Shown here piece after piece: positions 7,051-10,537 of a DNA stretch of 10,537 nt (position 1 is the first letter of the stretch; every line of letters starts with the position of its first letter). This stretch comes from Pseudomonadota bacterium (lineage in GTDB: Bacteria > Pseudomonadota > Alphaproteobacteria > Rhizobiales > Xanthobacteraceae). The stretch is taken from positions 1 to 10,537 of the forward strand of contig JAEWBL010000582.1 in NCBI GenBank assembly GCA_023391175.1, given 5' to 3'. The notes beneath the pieces are model-generated. The model worked only from the letters and a program-made list of their open reading frames with translations. It was not told the origin of the DNA and did no database searches. The position numbers and the translations under genes were made by a program.

Positions 7051-7132
7051 GATGACTCTCCGCCTCCACCCCTTGTGGCTTCCGCGGTCACGGACTGGTG
7101 AAAATCGAGCCGGCGCAAGGCCCATTAGGAAT

Positions 7133-7162
7133 TTGATAACCTGCGGGCAGGCACCATATGTA
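7133..7162 (+). promoter_or_regulatory. Weak candidate promoter upstream of nrdJ
   Basis: TTGATA (7133-7138) matches 5 of 6 bases of a sigma-70 -35 box, and TATGTA (7157-7162), 18 nt on, is a poor -10 match. CCTGC-GG-GCAGG (7140-7151), a 5-bp inverted repeat, sits in the spacer and could be an operator. The patch is more A+T-rich than its surroundings. It would imply a nrdJ leader of roughly 250 nt. A second option nearer the gene is TTGTCA (7352-7357), but its -10 partner is no better. Confidence 0.25.
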
Positions 7163-7320
7163 GTAGGAAGTGGGGCTTGGGACCCCAAATGATGGCGAAG
7201 AGGGGTTTGACCGGCGGGCCAGACTCGCACTAGCGTTCGGTCCTCGGCAGCCGGCATCCCACGGGTACGTATCGGTGGATGCTGGCGGGCCTCCCGGAAC
7301 CCGCGAATTTCCAACCCGCC

Positions 7321-7340
7321 TGGCGCGGCGCTCTGCGCCA
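7321..7340 (+). other. Small hairpin in the nrdJ upstream region
   Basis: TGGCGC (7321-7326) pairs with GCGCCA (7335-7340) around an 8-nt loop, 82 nt before the nrdJ ATG. The pairing is seen directly. No function can be assigned, and six GC-rich pairs can arise by chance here. Confidence 0.3.
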
Positions 7341-7386
7341 TGCCCGTCGGTTTGTCACGTCCGCCACATTCGTCTTGTAGACTGAT

Positions 7387-7403
7387 CGGCCCGAGCGGGG
7401 CCG
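7387..7403 (+). promoter_or_regulatory. All-GC hairpin just ahead of the nrdJ ribosome binding site
   Basis: CGGCCC (7387-7392) pairs with GGGCCG (7398-7403) around a 5-nt loop and ends 5 nt before AAGGAG. It may shape ribosome access to nrdJ or protect the 5' end of the message. Function is inferred from position only. Confidence 0.4.
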
Positions 7404-7408
7404 AGCCG

Positions 7409-7414
7409 AAGGAG
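7409..7414 (+). promoter_or_regulatory. Ribosome binding site of nrdJ
   Basis: AAGGAG lies 8 nt before the ATG at 7423. An in-frame TAG at 7378-7380, with no start codon between it and 7423, confirms this ATG as the first possible start. Confidence 0.75.
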
Positions 7415-7422
7415 CACCGGTC

Positions 7423-10400
7423 ATGCGCGTTGAACGCCGCTACACGCAAGAGGGTCGTTCCCCTTACGCGGACATTCCGTTCCGCGAGACCGTGAGCGAG
7501 ATCCGGAACCCCGATGGCTCCGTGGTCTTCCGCCAGGAGGGCATCGAGGTGCCTGCGCAGTTCTCGCAGGCGGCGTCCGACATCCTCGCGCAGAAATATT
7601 TCCGCAAGGCCGGCGTGCCCGCGCGCCTGAAGAAGGTGGAGGAGAATTCCGTCCCGTCCTTCCTGTGGCGCTCGGTGGCCGACCACGAGGCGCTTGCCGG
7701 CCTGCCCGAGAAGGAGCGCCTGATCGGCGAGACCTCGGCGAAGCAGGTGTTCGACCGTCTCGCCGGCACCTGGACCTATTGGGGCTGGAAGGGCGGCTAT
7801 TTCGACAGCGAGGCCGACGCCCAGGCCTTCTTCGACGAGCATTGCTACATGCTCGCCATGCAGATGGCCGCGCCCAACTCGCCGCAGTGGTTCAACACCG
7901 GCCTGTTCTGGGCCTACGGCATCGACGGGCCGGGGCAGGGCCATTTCTATGTGGACTACCAGACCGGCGAGCTGACGGCCTCCACCTCGGCCTATGAGCA
8001 CCCCCAGCCGCACGCCTGCTTCATCCAGTCCGTCAGCGACGACCTGGTGAGCGACGGTGGCATCATGGACCTGTGGGTGCGCGAGGCGCGCCTGTTCAAG
8101 TATGGCTCCGGCACCGGCTCGAACTTCTCCGCGCTGCGTGGCGAAGGCGAGCGCCTGTCCGGTGGCGGCCGCTCGTCCGGCCTCATGAGCTTCCTCAAGA
8201 TCGGCGACCGGGCTGCGGGCGCCATCAAGTCCGGCGGCACCACCCGCCGCGCCGCCAAGATGGTGGTGGTCGACGCCGACCATCCGGACATCGAGGCCTA
8301 TGTGGACTGGAAGGTGATCGAGGAGCAGAAGGTCGCTTCCCTCGTCACCGGCTCCAAGCTCAATGCCAAGCATCTCAAGGCCGTGCTCAATGCCTGCGTG
8401 AACTGCGAAGGCAATGGCGACGACTGCTTCGACCCGGAGAAGAACCCGGCGCTGAAGCGCGAGATCAAGGCCGCCCGCAAGGCCGCGGTGGCGGATGCCG
8501 CCATCCGCCGGGTGATCCAGTACGCCCGCCAGGGCTACAAGGACATCGACGTCGCCATCTACGACACCGATTGGGACGGTGAGGCCTACATCACCGTCGC
8601 CGGCCAGAACTCCAACAATTCCGTGCGCGTCACCGACGATTTCCTGCGCGCGGTCGAGGCCGACGACGACTGGAAGCTCATCCGCCGCACCGACGGCAAG
8701 GTGGCGAAGACCGTCAAGGCCCGCGAGCTGTGGGAGAAGATCGGCTCGGCCGCCTGGCACTGCGCCGATCCCGGCATCCAGTTCCACACCACGGTGAACG
8801 ACTGGCACACCTGCCCGGCGGCCGGCGAAATCCGCGCCTCCAACCCGTGCTCGGAATACATGTTCCTCGATGACACGGCCTGCAACCTCGCCTCGCTGAA
8901 CCTGCTGCAGTTCCGCGACGCCGAGAAGCGCTTCGACGTGGAGAGCTACGAGCACGCCGTGCGGCTGTGGACCGTGGTGCTCGAAATCTCGGTGCTGATG
9001 GCGCAGTTCCCCTCGCGCCGCATCGCCGAGCTGTCCTACGAATACCGCACGCTGGGCCTCGGCTACGCCAACATCGGCGGCCTGCTCATGTCGAGCGGCA
9101 TTTCCTATGACTCGCCCCAGGGCCGCGCCATCTGCGGCGCGCTCTCGGCCATCATGACCGGCGTCTGCTACGCCACCTCCGCCGAGATGGCGAAGGAGCT
9201 GGGCACGTTCCCGGCCTATTCGGGCAATGCCCAGTCCATGCTGCGGGTCATCCGCAACCACCGCCGCGCCGCTCACGGCATCGCCGAGGGCTATGAGGGC
9301 CTCTCCATCGCCCCGGTGCCGCTCGATCACCTCTCCTGCCCGGATACCCGCCTCGTCGCCCACGCCACGGCGGCTTGGGACAAGGCGCTGGAGCTGGGCG
9401 AGAAGCACGGCTACCGCAACGCGCAGGTCTCCGTGATCGCCCCCACCGGCACCATCGGCCTGGTGATGGATTGCGACACCACCGGCATCGAGCCCGACTT
9501 CGCGCTGGTGAAGTTCAAGAAGCTGGCCGGCGGCGGCTACTTCAAGATCATCAACCGCGCCGTGCCCGAGGCGCTGCGCACCCTCGGCTACAAGGAAGCG
9601 GAGATCGCCGAGATCGAGGCCTATGCGGTGGGCCACGGCTCGCTCGCCAACGCGCCGGCCATCAACCATGGCTCGCTGCGCGCCAAGGGCTTCGACGATG
9701 CGGCCATCGAGAAGGCCGAAGCTGCGGTGAAGACCGCGTTCGACATCAAGTTCGCCTTCAACCGCTGGACGTTCGGCGAGGAGTTCCTCGCCAGCGCCCT
9801 GAAGGTGCCGGCGGCCCAGCTCGCCGACCCGAAGTTCGACCTGCTCGCCTTCCTCGGCTTCTCCAAGGCCGACATCGATGCCGCGAACGTCCACGTTTGC
9901 GGAGCGATGACGCTGGAGGGCGCGCCGTTCCTGAAGGCCCAGCACCTGCCGGTGTTCGACTGCGCCTCGCCGTGCGGCCGCATCGGCAAGCGCTACCTCT
10001 CGGTGGAGAGCCACATCCGCATGATGGCGGCGGCACAGCCCTTCATCACGGGCGCCATCTCCAAGACCATCAACATGCCCAACGACGCCAGCGTCGAGGA
10101 TTGCAAGGCGGCGTACCTGCTCTCCTGGCGCCTCGCGCTGAAGGCCAACGCGCTCTATCGCGACGGCTCCAAGCTCTCCCAGCCGCTCAACGCCCAGCTG
10201 GTGGCGGACGAGGAGGACGAGGACGACGCGCTGGAGGCGGTTCTCGCTCAGCCCAACGCGGCTCGCACCGCCTCGGTCACCGAGAAGATCGTCGAGCGGG
10301 TGGTGGAGCGCATCGTCGAGCACCGCGTGCGCGAGCGGGAGAAGATGCCCGACCGCCGCAAGGGCTACACCCAGAAGGCTGTCGTGGGTGGCCACAAGGT

Positions 10401-10537
10401 CTATCTGCGTACCGGCGAATATGATGACGGCCGCCTCGGCGAGATCTTCATCGACATGCACAAGGAGGGCGCGGCGCTCCGCTCGCTCCTCAACAACTTC
10501 GCCATCGCCATCTCGCTCGGCCTCCAGTACGGCGTGC
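7423..10537 (+). CDS. nrdJ: Vitamin B12-dependent (class II) ribonucleotide reductase, 3' end outside window
   Basis: This enzyme reduces ribonucleotides to deoxyribonucleotides for DNA synthesis, using adenosylcobalamin to make the thiyl radical, so it works with or without oxygen. The frame stays open to the window end, giving 1038 residues; relatives run to about 1200-1260, so a C-terminal portion with the usual redox-active and zinc-ribbon-like cysteines is expected beyond it. The catalytic finger loop NPCSE gives N474, radical cysteine C476 and E478. The redox pair is C199 (in HACFIQ) and C487 (in [10 protein letters not shown]), and the GSGTGSNFS loop (228-236) and PTGTIG (674-679) bind substrate. 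An insert near 325-375 carries C325-x2-C328-x6-C335. Residues 927-980 form an acidic, then highly charged, probably helical linker. The start is fixed by an in-frame stop at 7378 and AAGGAG at 7409. The gene stands alone, divergent from the transporter. It implies that growth depends on cobalamin, unless a class I enzyme exists elsewhere. Confidence 0.95.
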   Translation, partial: MRVERRYTQEGRSPYADIPFRETVSEIRNPDGSVVFRQEGIEVPAQFSQAASDILAQKYFRKAGVPARLKKVEENSVPSFLWRSVADHEALAGLPEKERLIGETSAKQVFDRLAGTWTYWGWKGGYFDSEADAQAFFDEHCYMLAMQMAAPNSPQWFNTGLFWAYGIDGPGQGHFYVDYQTGELTASTSAYEHPQPHACFIQSVSDDLVSDGGIMDLWVREARLFKYGSGTGSNFSALRGEGERLSGGGRSSGLMSFLKIGDRAAGAIKSGGTTRRAAKMVVVDADHPDIEAYVDWKVIEEQKVASLVTGSKLNAKHLKAVLNACVNCEGNGDDCFDPEKNPALKREIKAARKAAVADAAIRRVIQYARQGYKDIDVAIYDTDWDGEAYITVAGQNSNNSVRVTDDFLRAVEADDDWKLIRRTDGKVAKTVKARELWEKIGSAAWHCADPGIQFHTTVNDWHTCPAAGEIRASNPCSEYMFLDDTACNLASLNLLQFRDAEKRFDVESYEHAVRLWTVVLEISVLMAQFPSRRIAELSYEYRTLGLGYANIGGLLMSSGISYDSPQGRAICGALSAIMTGVCYATSAEMAKELGTFPAYSGNAQSMLRVIRNHRRAAHGIAEGYEGLSIAPVPLDHLSCPDTRLVAHATAAWDKALELGEKHGYRNAQVSVIAPTGTIGLVMDCDTTGIEPDFALVKFKKLAGGGYFKIINRAVPEALRTLGYKEAEIAEIEAYAVGHGSLANAPAINHGSLRAKGFDDAAIEKAEAAVKTAFDIKFAFNRWTFGEEFLASALKVPAAQLADPKFDLLAFLGFSKADIDAANVHVCGAMTLEGAPFLKAQHLPVFDCASPCGRIGKRYLSVESHIRMMAAAQPFITGAISKTINMPNDASVEDCKAAYLLSWRLALKANALYRDGSKLSQPLNAQLVADEEDEDDALEAVLAQPNAARTASVTEKIVERVVERIVEHRVREREKMPDRRKGYTQKAVVGGHKVYLRTGEYDDGRLGEIFIDMHKEGAALRSLLNNFAIAISLGLQYGV

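Larger units (their letters stand above)
6796..7422. other. Divergent intergenic region between the transporter and nrdJ
   Basis: This is a 627-nt stretch with no gene I can support. Short open frames exist on both strands, but they lack a good start site and show Arg/Pro/Ala-rich random composition. It holds a perfect 12-bp inverted repeat (7012-7023/7039-7050), a relatively A+T-rich patch at about 7100-7170 with a weak promoter-like pair, three small hairpins (7171-7187, 7321-7340, 7387-7403) and the nrdJ ribosome binding site. The 10-nt word GCGCGCAGCG occurs twice (6898-6907, 6933-6942), which may be chance. I looked for a cobalamin riboswitch (GCCACTG-type B12 box) and for a 16-bp NrdR palindrome and recognise neither. 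The transporter promoter must also lie here but is not identifiable by eye. Confidence 0.7.

Noticed and set aside
7171..7187. TGGGG/CCCCA hairpin as part of a tRNA or riboswitch
   Set aside because: It is only a 5-bp stem; no T-loop, anticodon arm or conserved riboswitch core is visible around it on either strand.
7365..7380. CACA...TTGTAG dyad-like sequence near nrdJ as a possible NrdR box
   Set aside because: The half-sites match imperfectly and the dyad has an odd-length centre, unlike the 16-bp NrdR palindrome. I found no second site at the usual spacing.
6928..10461. An open frame of 1177 codons on the minus strand, opposite nrdJ and its upstream region
   Set aside because: Its codons are in exact register with nrdJ codons, so a stop could arise only opposite TTA, CTA or TCA codons, which are rare in G/C-ending codon usage. 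The translation has no recognisable motif, while the plus strand has an intact class II reductase with all catalytic residues.
1..10537. A previously undescribed multi-gene system (defence, mobile or biosynthetic)
   Set aside because: Every gene falls in a well-known family with intact motifs and ordinary spacing. No integrase, transposase, toxin, nuclease or repeat array is present.

Overview
The window looks like chromosomal DNA from a high-GC alphaproteobacterium. The strongly G/C-biased third codon positions, the large B12-dependent ribonucleotide reductase and the particular cysteine synthase type all point to Hyphomicrobiales. A Xanthobacteraceae-like host is my guess from protein resemblance, not something the sequence proves.

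Layout: positions 1-1766 (+) are the end of a surface-polysaccharide locus. They hold the 3' part of a family 2 glycosyltransferase, then galE 50 nt later, which supplies UDP-galactose. Base composition falls to about 43-48% G+C in sampled 60-nt blocks inside the glycosyltransferase gene, against about 67% in galE. galE converges on a four-gene minus-strand run, read from right to left: a YhjE-like MFS transporter (5449-6795), phrB DNA photolyase (3882-5357), a cysteine synthase (2729-3757) and a 3-mercaptopyruvate sulfurtransferase (1790-2662). Cysteine synthase and sulfurtransferase sit 66 nt apart and form a plausible cysteine/sulfur-transfer pair. The photolyase and transporter have no obvious functional tie to them. 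A 627-nt divergent intergenic region (6796-7422) separates the transporter from nrdJ (7423 to the window end, +), the adenosylcobalamin-dependent class II ribonucleotide reductase, of which 1038 residues are visible.

All proteins with a clear identity are known families, and I do not see an undescribed multi-gene system. The points most worth a second look are non-coding. A strong hairpin lies in the cysteine synthase-sulfurtransferase spacer, and a nested hairpin lies directly in front of the photolyase ribosome binding site. The long nrdJ upstream region contains a perfect 12-bp inverted repeat but no cobalamin riboswitch or NrdR box that I can recognise. Within the proteins, the Cys-x2-Cys-x6-Cys cluster in NrdJ and the Thr-Ala-Gly-Asn loop in the cysteine synthase are the notable details. 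No tRNA, rRNA, CRISPR array, insertion sequence or prophage gene was found.
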